A stretch of 64,000 nucleotides of DNA from Mixophyes australis (Eukaryota; Chordata; Amphibia; Anura; Limnodynastidae), in assembly GCA_036250195.1 (NCBI GenBank), contig JAVHZZ010000010.1:108304278-108368277 (forward strand), in the 5' to 3' direction. Shown here in pieces: positions 1-12,036 of the stretch; the first letter of the stretch is position 1, and the number at the start of each line of letters is the position of its first letter. A model generated the notes under the pieces. It did no database searches and was not told where the DNA came from. It saw nothing but the letters and a program-made list of their open reading frames with translations. The translations under genes were made by a program, and so were the position numbers.

Positions 1-429
1 TTTGAAAACAAGGAAACATAAACTTTGTTGGGTGGGTGAAGGGGGATGGATTTTAAATTAAATATGAGTCCATTTTTATCTACCACATTACCTGGCATTT
101 AAGGTAAGGGGGGCTACGAGCATTTTAGCCTAGGATGACATGAACACTTAATCATTCAATGTTCACCATACTTTTATCCAAACTTCTCCTTACTTCAAAG
201 AATCCTATTTTTCTTCCCTCTCTATAATTTCCTCTTCACTGCTTCCCACATGGACACAACACTTAAATACTCCTAAACCAATTCCCTTCTCACCTTCACT
301 AACACTAACTGCTCTCTCCCAAATTATCCTGCCCAGTCTCTCTCTCTCTAACTGCCAACCTATTTCTCTCCTCCTCTTTGTCCTCATACTACTTAAGCAA
401 CTTCGCAAAACCACCTATCCCACCTTCTT

Positions 430-830
430 TTCTCCTAATTCTCTCTCAACTCTCAGCAATCAGGTTCCGACTCCAACATTCCACTGAGACAACCCTCACA
501 AAATTGATCAATGATTAGTTTTACAGCAAAGCCTAAAGGTCACTTCTACAAACTCGTCCTCCTGGACATTTTTTCTTCGACAATGCTAATAATCCTCTCC
601 CTCTGCTCACTTCATTGGCTTTATTGATACAGCTCTTACCTGGTTCACGTCATTCCTATCAACATCTCGTCCTCCTGGACATTTTTGCTGCCTTCGACAA
701 TGCTGATCACCCTCTACCACTGCACACTCCATTGGCGTTATTGACACATCTCTCCTTCAGTGTCTCTACCTCTGGCACATCATCCCCTCCACTCCAAGCA
801 TTCTAGCTCTCAATTTAAAAATACCTGACT
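430..830 (+). mobile_element. LINE reverse-transcriptase fragment (Rex1/CR1-like), decayed
   Basis: Broken frames spell STETTLTKLIND and LVLLDIFAAFDNADHPL, the region around reverse-transcriptase motif A of vertebrate non-LTR elements, followed by TWFTSFLS-like text. Stops and frameshifts make it inactive. The motif A segment occurs twice (about 545-645 and 660-770). Family assignment is from memory of such motifs. Confidence 0.6.
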
Positions 831-1379
831 GTATGACTCAGTATATGGGGACTATCATTGTTTAGAGTTAATACCACAATATTAGCAGAAGCGCCTTGAC
901 GGAGCGGATGACTTACCATACATTTGCAGCAAATGTGTGTAATTTAGAATTATGCATTTTATGTACAAGTAGAATAGCAGCTCCATTACTATAACTGGTT
1001 CACAACAATGTTGCTGGAGGATTTTTCTCTGTATTTTTCCTTTCTGGATAACCTCACCCTTTCAAGCACCTGCTGACAACCTATAAACCTAACATTTGTA
1101 CATTTGTACATTACATTATCATAGCGCCGATGAATTCTTTATTTATACTATTGTCTCTAGGGATAGGGGTTTCCCTACTTTCCTCTGGCAGCTCTATCCA
1201 CATTAGGAGCACTGCACTCTATTCTATATTTTTACCCTTTTTCCATTAGTTTGCAAGATTTTTCATGAGGAAAGCCCTCCCTACCCTTTTTTAATATCTG
1301 CATTTATTTTTTTGCATGTCTCTATTTTATGTATAGCCTGCTTTACCCACTGTTAGAACTGCACGGTAGCATCTGGCAA

Positions 1380-1428
1380 ATTAATAATAATAATATTATT
1401 AATAATAATAATAATAATAATAATAATG
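1380..1428. repeat. (TAA)n microsatellite
   Basis: Run of TAA/TTA triplets in gene A intron 2, absent from the matching place in gene B. Confidence 0.85.
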
Positions 1429-2044
1429 CTCTAATGGACTGCTATAAAATTGTTATTATATAAATTAGGTAATGAAAGATTCTTTCAAAAAATAATATCA
1501 AACATAATATGGATGCATCAGATTAGAGGGGAACTTGAAGTTGCTATGAAAATCAGTTTTTCATTCCTGGTTAATTAATTCTTGAAAGACTAGCCAGAAA
1601 ATGTTTTTGGAATTCAGAACAGAATTATCTTTAAGAAATCTTTATTAAACACAATTGTGTTTTAAAATATTGTTTCAAAGCAACACATTTTATAAAAATA
1701 TCAAACATATCAACAAATTAAACAAATGCACTAAAACAAATGGCTAAAACTGTTGGAGTTTTTTTAGCCATCTCTAGTAGAGATATTTACAGTTATTATG
1801 TAGCAGGACAATTTGTCTTCTAAAATATAATTTTGAGATAAGACTGGTTTTATAATTATTGTCATTAACTTTTAATAAAAGATTTAGTAAATTAATACTG
1901 TGACTAATGTGGTCCAATATTATGAATGGCCACATGTGCCTAAGGATATATTCAAAATGTTTAATAAACAGTCTAACTTTAAATTGTTTATACTACTTTA
2001 TTTATTTTTTGTACTTATTCAAAGTATTTATTTTGTCCTTGTAG

Positions 2045-2866
2045 ATCAGTTACGGTGCAACAAATTCTATGTTAGGTGACAGACGTTTTTATCCTACTTT
2101 TATCCAAACTCTTCAAAATGATCAAAGTATCTATCCAATGCTATATAAAGTTTTAGAATATTTTGGATGGACATGGATTGGAATTTTAGCCTCCAATGAT
2201 GACAGCGGAGATACAGAAACTGCCCTACTGAAAAAATACCTAACCACAAGAGGCATCTGTGTCGCATTCACAATAAAAATGAGTTTTGATACATACAATA
2301 ATAAAGACTGGATAAATGAAATGAATGATGAAATAGTTAGACAATCGACTGCCAAAGTTATATTATTTTCTGGAACGTTGTCTCAGAGTTTCATACAATG
2401 TCTAGGAGAAATGAAGGATGTGCTCAGTGACCGGACCATAGTCCTAAATCCACACTGGGCAAATAACAAGTTTCTAATGGACCAGTTTGTCAGTATATTT
2501 AATGGCAGTTTAGTACTTGACAATTTACCAATACATTTACCAGATATTTTGAGATTCTTTAATAAAATTAAACCTGAAAATTACCCTGAAGATAAGTTGC
2601 TTGAAGGTATTTACATTTTATACCATCAATGCTGCTCAGCAAACCAATCATTGTGTCGCTATTATGGCTCCTTATACAACATACGTCCTCATAAATGCTC
2701 CGGAAAAGAGCTGATTACACAAATTCGTAGTTTTCACTACAATGGGATTTTCCCACAAGTATTCTTAGCGGTCTATGTTACTGCTTATGCTCTAAATACT
2801 ATGCGCTTATTTCTGTACAATAATCATCAAAAAATGGAAACTAACGTCTATTATTTTAAACAGCAG
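2045..2866 (+). CDS. V2R gene A exon 3 (ligand-binding domain)
   Basis: 822 bases, phase 0 at both ends. It starts after a cttgtag acceptor with codons for I-S-Y-G-A-T and ends at CAG before gtaata. It encodes the core of the extracellular ANF-receptor-like lobe, including the EYFGWTWIGILAS strand and the GYPED-type region typical of V2Rs. The ATG at 2069 is an internal Met, not a start. The protein is close to gene B's exon 3, with scattered substitutions. Confidence 0.92.
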
Positions 2867-5122
2867 GTAATAAAAAAACATAAAATAATGGTCTCCCACT
2901 GGTGGCACCAGATTATGCCATTTATTATAAAGAAATATGCTCCATCTGTACATAGAAAAACCACCTTCAACAGGTGATAAGGGTCTATCTGTATGTCTCT
3001 ACTCATTGCTCCTCAGTGTAGACTTTTAATTCTGTAATTTTACTTTCATTTGTGATTATGTTTAATTAGCATGAAGAGTATGGAGGATAGTTTAACATGA
3101 GAAGGTCATGCAACAGTGTATTAATTAATATCAATTTAAATCTGTAAATAAAGTCCAGAATTGATTGTGATATAAGCGCTGGGAAACTGATTAAGGCCAG
3201 ATATGTATCTCACAGGCTTCTGTCTTGCACATTTTAAAACCCCAGGGAGATTGCTGTGTTTGGGAAAACTTGCTCAAAGTTTGTTTTCAGCATTAGGAAA
3301 AACAGGTCAGGGTCCCTGGGGTTATGAATGGAGAGAGATGGGAAGGAGCCTGTCACGTGGTGCGCATCCCATGTGACATATTCTCTTACGAGGATAGGAG
3401 GAGGAGGCTGCACATAGGAGATATAAGATGGGAGATAGGGAAAGTTAGATAAGAACCGCGGTCAAATGATAGAAGGTCAGCAACAGAAGCAACAGTTGGA
3501 AATTTAAGACCCATCATCCCCGTGGCATTGCTGGACTTATTACTGAACATACAAACTTTATTAGCAAGTGACACAAACACATTGGCGATAATATTAGAGG
3601 CAGGTTGGTTAGCAAAGTTTTGGGATTCAACTACTTTTGCGATGGGGCTGCCATCAGCTTTCCACCGCTGAGCCAGTGAAGATAAGCTCAGAGTCATCGT
3701 AGGGCCTCCTGGTGAGTCCGGGACCATTACATTAGTACTCCCTGTACCCATCTGATGATGGCCCTGTCTGTAAGGTTGACCTAGTTTCACATTTAAAAGG
3801 CTTGTGGAAAAAAATTCAGTACAAAGAAAAGAATGGACATCAGCTTGTCTTGAAAATTAAATGTTACTGTACTCCAAATTCCACAGTACTCCACATTCTA
3901 TAAAGTACAAAAAATTACTTTATAGAATTATATAGGTAAAAGAGATTTTTGCCAAATTATTTGCTACAAATAATTATATAATATGTAATAACATACATAT
4001 TTAAACAACTCAATTATTGTATAGAATATTTTATCCAGATTATGGATAAACATTTATTTCTGCCATTTGGAACAGTGCGTCACTGGTCCACCCCTCTCCC
4101 TCACTTCCCCTTATTTCCTCCTTCCCTCTCGGCAGTTCTCTATGTTTCTTATACTATTATTATATATACACTTCATCTGTGACTTTACATTACCTGAATC
4201 TACATCCCTGAAATCTTGTTTTATCTATCAGATAGTCTATGTTATCTGTATATTGTACACTATATTATGCTCTAGGTTCACTTACTCTTTTGTTTTAAAG
4301 TTACATCGTTATTTGAAGACTATAACACTTACATTTCAAGATGGATCACCTATAAGTTTTGATAAAAATGGCGATTTTGTCAGTTCCTATCGTATTTTAA
4401 ATTGGATAATGACAGGAGACTTCAATGTGATAACAAGAGATGTTGGTGATTTAAATCCATCAGCTAAAGAAGATCAGCAGCTTTTAATCAATGAAAGTGC
4501 AATAATATGGAAGAACGGTGTAAATCAGGTTAGCTGAAGTCAGGGTTTACTTAATATTTATATATCTTATATTTAAAATTCATTGGTCTGTTTGTTTGTT
4601 TGTCTGTCTGGTTATGTATTCGGGCACCCCTGAACCAATTTAGATTAAACCAACACAAGGTGGTCCAGTTAGATTCTGGCCAGGTTTTAGGGGGTTCGGG
4701 TCCCGATGGGACGGCCCATTGGTGTATGCTGGGCAGAACTTTGACTCGAGCAGCCTGTTCTAAGCCTTCCACTGGATGGATTTGGACAAAAACTTCATAG
4801 ACTGGTAACATTGCATCCCAGAAGACATACTAAGGGGTTAAGGTCCCAGGTGGACCACCCATTGGTGTATGCAGGGCAGAATTTGGACCTGGAGTGCCCA
4901 TCAACTGTGAAACTAAATATTCCAGCATGTCCAGACAAATTATAAGACTTAGCAAAAATCAAAATAAAAGATAAAACAAATCAATTTACAAAAATTCATA
5001 TTTACTTTTATTATTTCTCACACATATTTTACTTCAAATTCACCCATTTTTATGGTGAAGGGCAAGAGAGCGACCTATACATGGGTGCAAAATTTAGATA
5101 TAGTTAAGCCATAGTAATAATG

Positions 5123-5159
<37 letters not shown>

Positions 5160-8100
5160 TATTATTATTACTATTATTATGATGATTATTATTATTATCA
5201 TTTATTTATAATGCACCTAGATATTATACAGTGCTGTTCATTGAGGGGATCATGATAGAAATAAATTACAATCACATCAGAGAGTAAAAATGGACACACA
5301 AGCTTACAATTTAAAAGACATGGGGTACACTTGATACAAAATATACCAGGATAACAATTTTAGCAGTTGTGGGTGATACATATTCAGGGATACAGGAACT
5401 GTGTTAGTTATACACTCTGAGCAGTTGATAATTATAGTTATAAGGCTAGTCCCTGACTCCAGGCAGTTGGTGATTACAGCTATTGTGCTAGTTCCTGACT
5501 CCAGGCAGTTGGTGATTACAGCTATTGTGCTAGTTCCTGACTCCAGGCAGTTGGTGATTACAGCTATTGTGCTAGTTCCTGACTCCAGGCAATTGGTGAT
5601 TACGGCTATTGTGCTAGTCCCTGACTCCAGGCAGTTGGTGATTACAGCTATTGTGCTAGTTCCTGACTCCAGGCAGTTGGTGATTACAGTTATTGTGTTA
5701 GTTCCTGGATCCAGGCAGAAGGTGATTACAGCTATTGTGCTAGTTCCTGACTCCAGGGAGTTGGTGATTACAGCTATTGTGCTAGTCCCTGACTCCAGGC
5801 AGTTGGTGAATACAGCTATTGTGCTAGTTCCTGACTCCAGGCAGATGGTGATTACAGCTATTGTGTTTGTTCCTGGCTCCAGGCAGATGGTGATTACAGT
5901 TATTGTGTTAGTTCCTGGTTCCAGGCAGAAGGTGATTACAGCTATTGTGCTAGTTCCTGGCTCCAGGCAATTGGTGATCACAGTTATTGTGTTAGTTCCT
6001 GGCTCCAGGCAGTTGGTGATTACAGTTATTGTGTTAGTTCCTGGCTCCAGGCAATTGGTGATTACAGTTATTGTGTTAGTTCCTGGTTCCAGGCAGAAGG
6101 TGATTACAGCTATTGTGCTAGTTCCTGGCTCCAGGCAGATGGTGATTACAGCTATTGTGTTTGTTCCTGGCTCCAGGCAATTGGTGATCACAGCTTTTGT
6201 GCTAGTTCCTGGCTCCAGGCAGTTGGTGATTACAGCTATTGTGCTAGTTCCTGGCTCCAGGCAATTGGTGATCACAGTTATTGTGTTAGTTTCTGGTTCC
6301 AGGCAGAAGGTGATTACAGCTATTGTGCTAGTTCCTGACTCCAGGCAATTGGTGATCACAGTTATTGTGCTAGTTCCTGGCTCCAGGCAGTTGGTGATCA
6401 CAGTTATTGTGCTAGTTCCTGGCTCCAGGCAGTTGGTGTCTGGAATGTGCAAAATTCATAATACAGTAAAGAAAATGTTCAAACACACAAACACATAATG
6501 AAGACAGTCCACATGTCCCATAATTTTCGTGATGATTTTAGGACATAAATAAGACTAAACAGAATAGAAATTTAGGTAAAAAAGCAGAAAAGCTGAAATT
6601 AATGAAGGGGTGAGCAAAAAGTGACGTAAGAAGGATTGAATTGAGATTTTCATTTTCCTCCATGTACTTTTCCATTCAAACCAGGAATTCCACAAAATTA
6701 GGTGTAAATTGGTTTTCTGGGACATATTCGAACACTAGGATGTGGACTTCAAGTTTTGAATGTGTGGACAATTAGGTGCATTTATGCGAATAAAGAGGCT
6801 ATGCTTTGTCCACTTTGCACTTTTGTTAATGTCCTGTACTGTGCAAATAGGAGAAAATCATTCTCAAAAATGACTATCACATAAACATATTGTCTCCATT
6901 TCAGATTCCAGTATCTCGCTGCTCAGAAAAGTGTTTACCTGGGAGCAGAAAAATCCCAAGATCTGGAATCCATTCCTGCTGCTATGACTGTGTTCCCTGC
7001 TCCGAAGGAGAAATATCCAATACAACTGGTACATTTTATGTGCTGTATAAACATGCAAATAAATAAGGATAGCTATTCCATATAATAATAGATGTTTGAA
7101 AATAATAGTGTTTTAGAAATATTTTATTAATGAAATTGAAGTAATAAACATTGAATACTTCTATTAAGTAACTGAAAAATGTAGCTGAAACATAACAGCA
7201 TATATATTTAAACTTAAGAACTTTTAAGTCATAAACAAGTGCAGAGATAAGTCTTTCTTTTGTCTGTTGGTCTCAAAAGGCTCAAACAGTCCAATGGTGT
7301 TCTCCTCTCTGCCCTACAGCCGACTTGTTGACAATACGCCCATGATGTGAAGGGGCATTGACAACATCTCAAGTAGTAGCAGAGAGAAGATCAGTGCCGG
7401 ACTGTTGGTGGACTTTGCAGGGCCCATCAGATCGGAGGAAGAGGGCATCACGGTAGGGTCATAACATAATACTACATGCAAAACTACATTTTTGGAAGGA
7501 GTTTCCTTTAAGATTAATTTTGTGAATCTCTGATGTTTTATTAGATAGCCTTCATTATCCTTCTACTTTATTTTGTTTTTTTAAATGATGATATACCAAA
7601 CAATCAAATTAGCAAGATGCAAAGATCATCAATACATTTTAAAATAATATTTGTAAATATTTTTTTTACAATATTGCATAATGTATTAACATGAGTGGAA
7701 TTACTTAGTAACACCCATTAATATTAAAATCAACTTAGGACTGCTAAATTAACAATTTCAAAATACATCTACCCTAAGCTTTACATTTCCATACAGCCAC
7801 AGAGCCAGTGTTATGTTCAATAGATCGATTCAACTGAGAATTAAAAAGGACATTTACATGGGGGGACTATTCATGTGTGTTCTTGTAAATTTTGGCATAG
7901 CTGGGGGTAAATTTGGTTCCCATAGATGTCCCTTGCGTATATAGGTCACATATGTCTTGTAATGTAAAATCAATCGTTATGTAGTAGAATGTATTTATTG
8001 CTTTTTATGATGTAATCTATTTGATCTTTGTCAAGCTCTACATCCCCTTCTAGTGCTCTGCAGTTGACTAGTTTTAAATTGTTGTGTTAGGATGTTTGTG

Positions 8101-9682
8101 TACAGTGAGCTATATCTTTTGTGCCCAATAAACATATTGGAACTTCTAATAGCTCCTAATAACTCTAGCAACTGCAGGAACCAAAGCTCCTGCTATTATT
8201 GGTCCTTCAGGTAGAATTTCTTTAATTTATGTCTATAGGACTTTACCCTCCTCATTACATTGTGCAGTAGTGCTCTCTAGAGAGACTATAAAACTGGGGA
8301 CTCAGTGATCATGTCTGTCTGTATATATATAATGTAACCCTCCTCATTTCATTGAGCAATAGCACTCCTCACAGTGACTTTATGTATTTATGACACTTCC
8401 CTCCTAATTATCTTGTTCAATTTTACATTAGTGCTCCTCACCCTTACAGTGATTGTAGTAGCCCAACAATCATGTCTGTAGGGCTATAAGACATTTCCCT
8501 TCTTATTACTTTGTGCAGTAGTACTCCTAACAGTAGCTGTAGCAGGAAAAAGATGAAACTGTATTTTACTAAACACATATTAAACTTTAATTTTACTCCT
8601 ATGATGTGTATTTTAATTAATTAATTAGTTAATTTCTACAACTAAAGATTTGCATTGATATAACCTTAGCATATCTGGACATATTAGTTTGGATATATAT
8701 TTATATATTTGAAAAATACCCAGACATGTACCTAATATCAAACATTTCACTTTATAATTTATGTATTTTTGCAGACAGTGAAAAATGCTTTAAATGTCAG
8801 GATGATGAATGGCCGAACGAAAAGAGGGATTTGTGCATTCCCAAAAGTGAAGACTTTCTGTCCTACACAAATGATGAGTTCTCTGCAGTTTTCATTTCTG
8901 TCTCAATTTTCTTGTGTTTTATAACTCAGCTAATATTGGGAATTTTTATATCACATCGGGATACACCTATTGTAAAAGCTAATAACAAGAACCTCAGCTT
9001 CCTTCTCCTGGTCTCCATCATGCTGAGCTTCCTCTGTGTGTTCCTCTTCCTCGGTCGTCCTGTGGATATAACCTGCATGCTGCGTCAGATCTCTTTTGGA
9101 ATCCTCTTCTCCATAGCTGTCTCCTCTGTGTTGGCCAAGACTATCATGGTTTGCATCGCTTTCAGAGCCACCAAACCCGGCAGTGTGTGGAGGAAATGGA
9201 TGGGAGTGAAACTGCCCAATTGTGTAGTCTTTATCTGCTCATCTGTCCAAGTTGTAATATCTATTAGTTGGTTGTCTATCTCTCCCCCCTTCCAGGAGCT
9301 GGACACACACTCTTATCAGGGACAGATCATCGTTCAGTGTAATGAAGGCTCAGTTATTGGGTTCTACTCTGTCCTGGGTTATATGGGGGTTCTGGCAGCT
9401 GTGAGTTTTATTACAGCCTTTATAGCCCGGACATTACCGGACAGTTTTAATGAGGCCAAATACATCACCTTCAGCATGCTGGTGTTCTGTAGTGTCTGGA
9501 TTGCAATGATCCCGGCTTATCTGAGCACCAAAGGGAAATACATGGTGGCTGTGGAGATCTTTTCCATATTGACCTCAAACGCTGGACTTTTAGGCTGTAT
9601 ATTTTTTCCCAAATGTTATGTTATATTATGTGGACCTGAACTGAATACAAAATTGCATTTGCTTGACAACAGAAAAACATGA
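2045..9682 (+). CDS. V2R gene A, exons 3-6 (5' part outside window)
   Basis: Vomeronasal type-2 receptor, a family C GPCR expected in the plasma membrane of vomeronasal neurons. Coding exons are 2045-2866, 4301-4528, 6905-7028 and 8775-9682; joined they give 693 open codons plus a stop. Exon 3 carries most of the Venus-flytrap ligand domain, exon 4 its C-terminal lobe, exon 5 plus the start of exon 6 the nine-cysteine linker, and exon 6 the seven-helix domain. All introns are GT-AG and phases match the complete gene B. Exons 1 and 2 (about 180 residues) are missing only because the window starts too late: base 1 pairs with about 25104, which is downstream of B's exon 2. No frameshift or stop is seen, so the gene looks functional as far as visible. 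It lies upstream of and parallel to B. Confidence 0.9.
2867..4300. other. Intron 3 of gene A
   Basis: About 1.4 kb. The stretch 3460-4300 aligns with 30310-31142 in gene B's intron 3. It holds a MITE-like piece with text resembling common vertebrate repeats (cccatcatccccgtggc). The long reverse frame at 3386-3790 is not preserved in B and is not a gene. Confidence 0.6.
4301..4528 (+). CDS. V2R gene A exon 4
   Basis: 228 bases (76 codons), phase 0, preceded by tgttttaaag and followed by gttagc. It encodes the end of the ligand domain: LHRYLK at the start, FDKNGDF in the middle and IIWKNGVNQ at the end, which is the V2R pattern before the cysteine-rich linker. Confidence 0.9.
4580..4925. repeat. 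Unclassified repeat with internal direct repeats
   Basis: After a (TTTG/TCTG) run, two related ~60-base segments at about 4690-4750 and 4836-4890 share 'cccattggtgtatgc' and 'gggcagaa'. It lies in gene A intron 4 and is absent from gene B intron 4. I do not recognise the family. Confidence 0.45.
5111..5202. repeat. (ATT)n microsatellite
   Basis: ATT repeats with scattered ACT and ATG changes, in gene A intron 4, just before an old SINE/LINE-tail-like segment (5200-5330). Confidence 0.85.
5402..6437. repeat. 42-bp minisatellite, about 24 units
   Basis: Tandem 42-base units, consensus beginning gctagttcctgactccaggc, with one diverged unit at the left edge and about 24 clear copies from 5444. 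As 42 is a multiple of 3 and the unit has no stop in two opposing frames, it creates long false ORFs on both strands. It lies in gene A intron 4; gene B's intron 4 lacks it. Variant units (aaggtg for ttggtg) recur every 4-5 units, a sign of higher-order expansion. Confidence 0.95.
6905..7028 (+). CDS. V2R gene A exon 5 (cysteine-rich linker)
   Basis: 124 bases, the classical V2R exon 5 length, phase 0 in and phase 1 out. It carries the first six of the nine cysteines of the family C linker (SRCSEKC, SCCYDCVPC). Acceptor is ccatttcag and donor is gtacat. Confidence 0.92.
7029..8774. other. Intron 5 of gene A
   Basis: The first ~800 bases align with gene B's intron 5 (for example ctcaaacagtccaatg and agccttcattatc). 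Thereafter A has extra sequence including a degenerate tandem repeat. No exon seen. Confidence 0.6.
8223..8548. repeat. Degenerate tandem repeat, 4 copies
   Basis: Four imperfect copies, 60-100 bases each, of a segment reading roughly accctcctcattac...gcagtagtgctcctcacagtgact. Two copies also share 'aatcatgtctgt'-like text. Present in gene A intron 5 only. Confidence 0.6.
8775..9682 (+). CDS. V2R gene A exon 6 (seven-helix domain)
   Basis: 908 bases ending in TGA at 9680-9682; the acceptor is tttttgcag. It completes a split Asp codon with exon 5, adds three more linker cysteines (EKC, FKC, DLC), then encodes seven hydrophobic helices. Typical V2R blocks are NKNLSFLLL, LRQISFGI, VLAKTIMV, PDSFNEAKYITFSM and STKGKYMVAVEIF. 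Nearly identical to exon 6 of B and C, including silent sites. Confidence 0.95.
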
Positions 9683-9690
9683 TGTTCTGC

Positions 9691-9696
9691 AATAAA
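9691..9696 (+). promoter_or_regulatory. Polyadenylation signal, gene A
   Basis: AATAAA begins 9 bases after the TGA. It would give a very short 3' UTR if used. Confidence 0.5.
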
Positions 9697-9883
9697 ACTG
9701 CATATGTTTCCTGATATAATAAACTTGCATTGTGATAATAATTATTGACTGTAATTAATGTAAATACAGGGAAAATAATAATAATGTGTTTCTCTTTTTC
9801 ACTTTAAACAAAAACAAATACAATGGTATGACCAAGCCAACTTTTTTTAACTCAAATGATAAACATATCAGAATCTACGGGAC

Positions 9884-10090
9884 AGTAGTTTTAATAGTAG
9901 TAGTCAAAGATTTTGCACCAGTGGTGGTGATATTGGCTCTACTAATAGTAATAATAATACTTGTAGTGGTGGTGGTAGTAGTAGCAGCAATAATAGTGGT
10001 GATGGAAGCAGTAATTATAGTAGTAGTAACATTAGTAATAATAATATTGGTGGTGGCGGTGGTATTACTAGTAATATGAGGATGGTGATA
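9884..10090. repeat. GTA/GTG-rich degenerate triplet repeat, 3' flank of gene A
   Basis: Imperfect gtagtggtggt/aataata triplets. The matching 3' flank of gene C (41748-42105, opposite strand) has the same kind of repeat. Long reading frames here are artefacts of the triplet structure. Confidence 0.75.
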
Positions 10091-10630
10091 TAATTAGTAT
10101 TTATACATGATACAGATTACACTGCTGTCCAAATATTAGGTGTATCCCGGAACTGCGAGCTGAAATCCAGCGAGTAAATTACTGTATTAACGGTATTTAC
10201 GCGCAGGATTACCGTGTTAACGGTAATATTCTTTGAGCGCTGGATTTTCGGATATCCCGCCATCCATTGAATACCCCCCTAGGAGTAAGTATTCACTAAC
10301 GACAGGGCCTATAATTGTGCAAGGTAATCAAACATTCTACAAAGCTTGGTTAGTGTCATATCTAAATAAGTTAATAAAATATAAAAATAGCAAGACGAGA
10401 ATGAGTAATTGTTGCCGAGTCCCCTTCCACCACACCTACATGTCTGGTTATTGTTAAAGTGTAATTCATACTTTTGAAGCAGTGTACTCTGCGCATAATG
10501 TATTTAAACTATGTGAAAATATAAACATGTCTTCAAAGCAAACAAAATACTTACCACTGGGGCTTTAGTGGGGATCGGGGCAAATCCTTCAGTTCTATGC
10601 CACCAGTGCTATGAATCCAGTAGCCTCACT

Positions 10631-10957
10631 GGGTCTGAGTGATTAAGGAAAGTAAGGCAAAAAAAGGAGTATATGTTCTCAGGGACAAACCATGTTACAA
10701 CACAAGGGGTGCAAATTAGTTTATTATTTTGCACATAAGCTAAACACTGGCTGTTTTTTCATGTAGCACACAAATACTTGATAGCATTTATTATTACACT
10801 GAAATTAAAATTGATCTAGAACATGCCCTACCCCAACTATAAATCTGTACCCACATTTTAAATTTACCCCCCCCCCCCCCCTCCAATGCAACATGGTTTT
10901 GCCCAGGTGCAAAGTTACTCTTTTTTTAAGTTTTGCTCTCCTTAATGACTCAGGCCC
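10631..10957. mobile_element. MITE, family with gggcctgagtcattaagg termini, copy 1
   Basis: Imperfect terminal inverted repeats of about 30 bases (left gggtctgagtgattaagg, right ccttaatgactcaggccc). The interior is shared with copies at 11722-12036 and 41252-41568. No coding capacity. Confidence 0.7.
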
Positions 10958-11049
10958 TTTGACTTATGGGTGTTCCAGGAGGCAAATGCTATACTGGAGC
11001 TTTGTAGCTTCAGTAAGAACAGGGAGACTGTGGCTCCAGGACCTAACTG

Positions 11050-11473
11050 ACTACTCCCACAAAACTTATCCAGAAAGACTAAAATATATTATTATGTATA
11101 GTTTGAAGCAGAGAAGGGAACTGGGGGACATGATAGAAACTTTCAAATATATCAAGGGTCATAACAAGGTGCAGGAGGGAAACATTCTACAAAGGAAGAG
11201 AAGTATTAGAACACAAGGACATTTACTGACACTGGGGGGAAGGAGGTTCAGAGGAAATGTGAGGAAAAACTACTTCACAGAGAGGGTAGAGGATTAGTGG
11301 AATAGCCTCCCATCAGAGGTGGTAGAGGGTAATACAGTAGAGCAGTTTAAACATGCTTGGAATAAACAAAGGGATAATGAACTAAGAATGATCAAATAGG
11401 GTTGGAGGTTACCATAGGTTATAAAATGGGCAGACTAGATGGGCCAAGAGGTTCTTATCTGCCGTCAAACTCT
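11050..11473 (+). mobile_element. LINE 3'-end fragment
   Basis: Translates to RRELGDMIETFKYIKG...RTQGHLLTLGGRRFRGNVRKNYFT with a later stop-broken WNSLPSEVVEG-like text, the conserved C-terminus of vertebrate CR1-type reverse transcriptases. Truncated and inactive. A second copy lies at 34240-34556. Confidence 0.65.
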
Positions 11474-11721
11474 TTGGGGCTGATTCATTAATGAACTTAG
11501 GCAAGAAATTTCTTACTTAAGTTTCCTGGACAAAACCATGTTAAAATGCAAGTGGTGAAAATTAGTTTTCTGTGCAATATCAAAAAACAGCCAGTATTTA
11601 ACTTATGTGCAAAATAGAAAACTAATGCATGTTTAACCAAATTTTCTGGTAGTCCACTCTTGGTTTTTAAAAGAACAAAAGGAGGATAGGTGTAATGTGG
11701 TAAGATGAGAGTTATTCAACA

Positions 11722-12036
11722 CCTGAGTCACTAAGGAGAGCAAAGCAAAAAAAAAAGGAGCAAGTTTGCTCCAGGACAAAACCATATTACAATACAAGAG
11801 GTGCAAATTAGTTTATTATATTGCACATAAGAAAAATACAGGCTGCTTTTTCATGTAGCACACAAATACTTGGTAGCTTTATTTTTACACTGAAATTTAA
11901 AGTTCATCTAGGACATGCCAGACTGTATATCTGTCCCCACATTTTAAATTTACCTCTCCATCCGAAGCAACATGGTTTTGCCCAGGTGCAAAGTTACTAT
12001 TTTTTTATGCTTTGCTCTCCTTAATGACTCAGGCCC
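11722..12036. mobile_element. MITE, same family, copy 2
   Basis: Left terminus cctgagtcactaaggaga, right terminus tctccttaatgactcagg. Interior matches copy 1. A third half-copy lies at about 11475-11640. Confidence 0.7.

Larger units (their letters stand above)
1..2044. other. Intron 2 of gene A (3' part), duplicated block start
   Basis: Should be the 3' part of gene A's intron 2. The first ~250 bases align with 25104 onward in gene B's intron 2. The middle holds a decayed LINE (separate entry) and a TAA microsatellite. The last ~300 bases align again with 25940-26231. No exon seen. Confidence 0.6.

Noticed and set aside
3386..3790. 134-codon reverse frame in gene A intron 3
   Set aside because: The matching stretch in gene B intron 3 keeps only about 60 codons of it, and no domain is recognisable; it is repeat sequence.
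5304..6498. Long opposing reading frames (365 and 382 codons) with repeated 14-residue units
   Set aside because: They are produced by a 42-bp minisatellite with no stop codons in these frames; located in a V2R intron, absent from the duplicate gene B.
9085..9306. Reverse-strand frames opposite the seven-helix exons (also at 33317-33672 and 42593-42814)
   Set aside because: Shadows of the conserved V2R exon 6 on the other strand.
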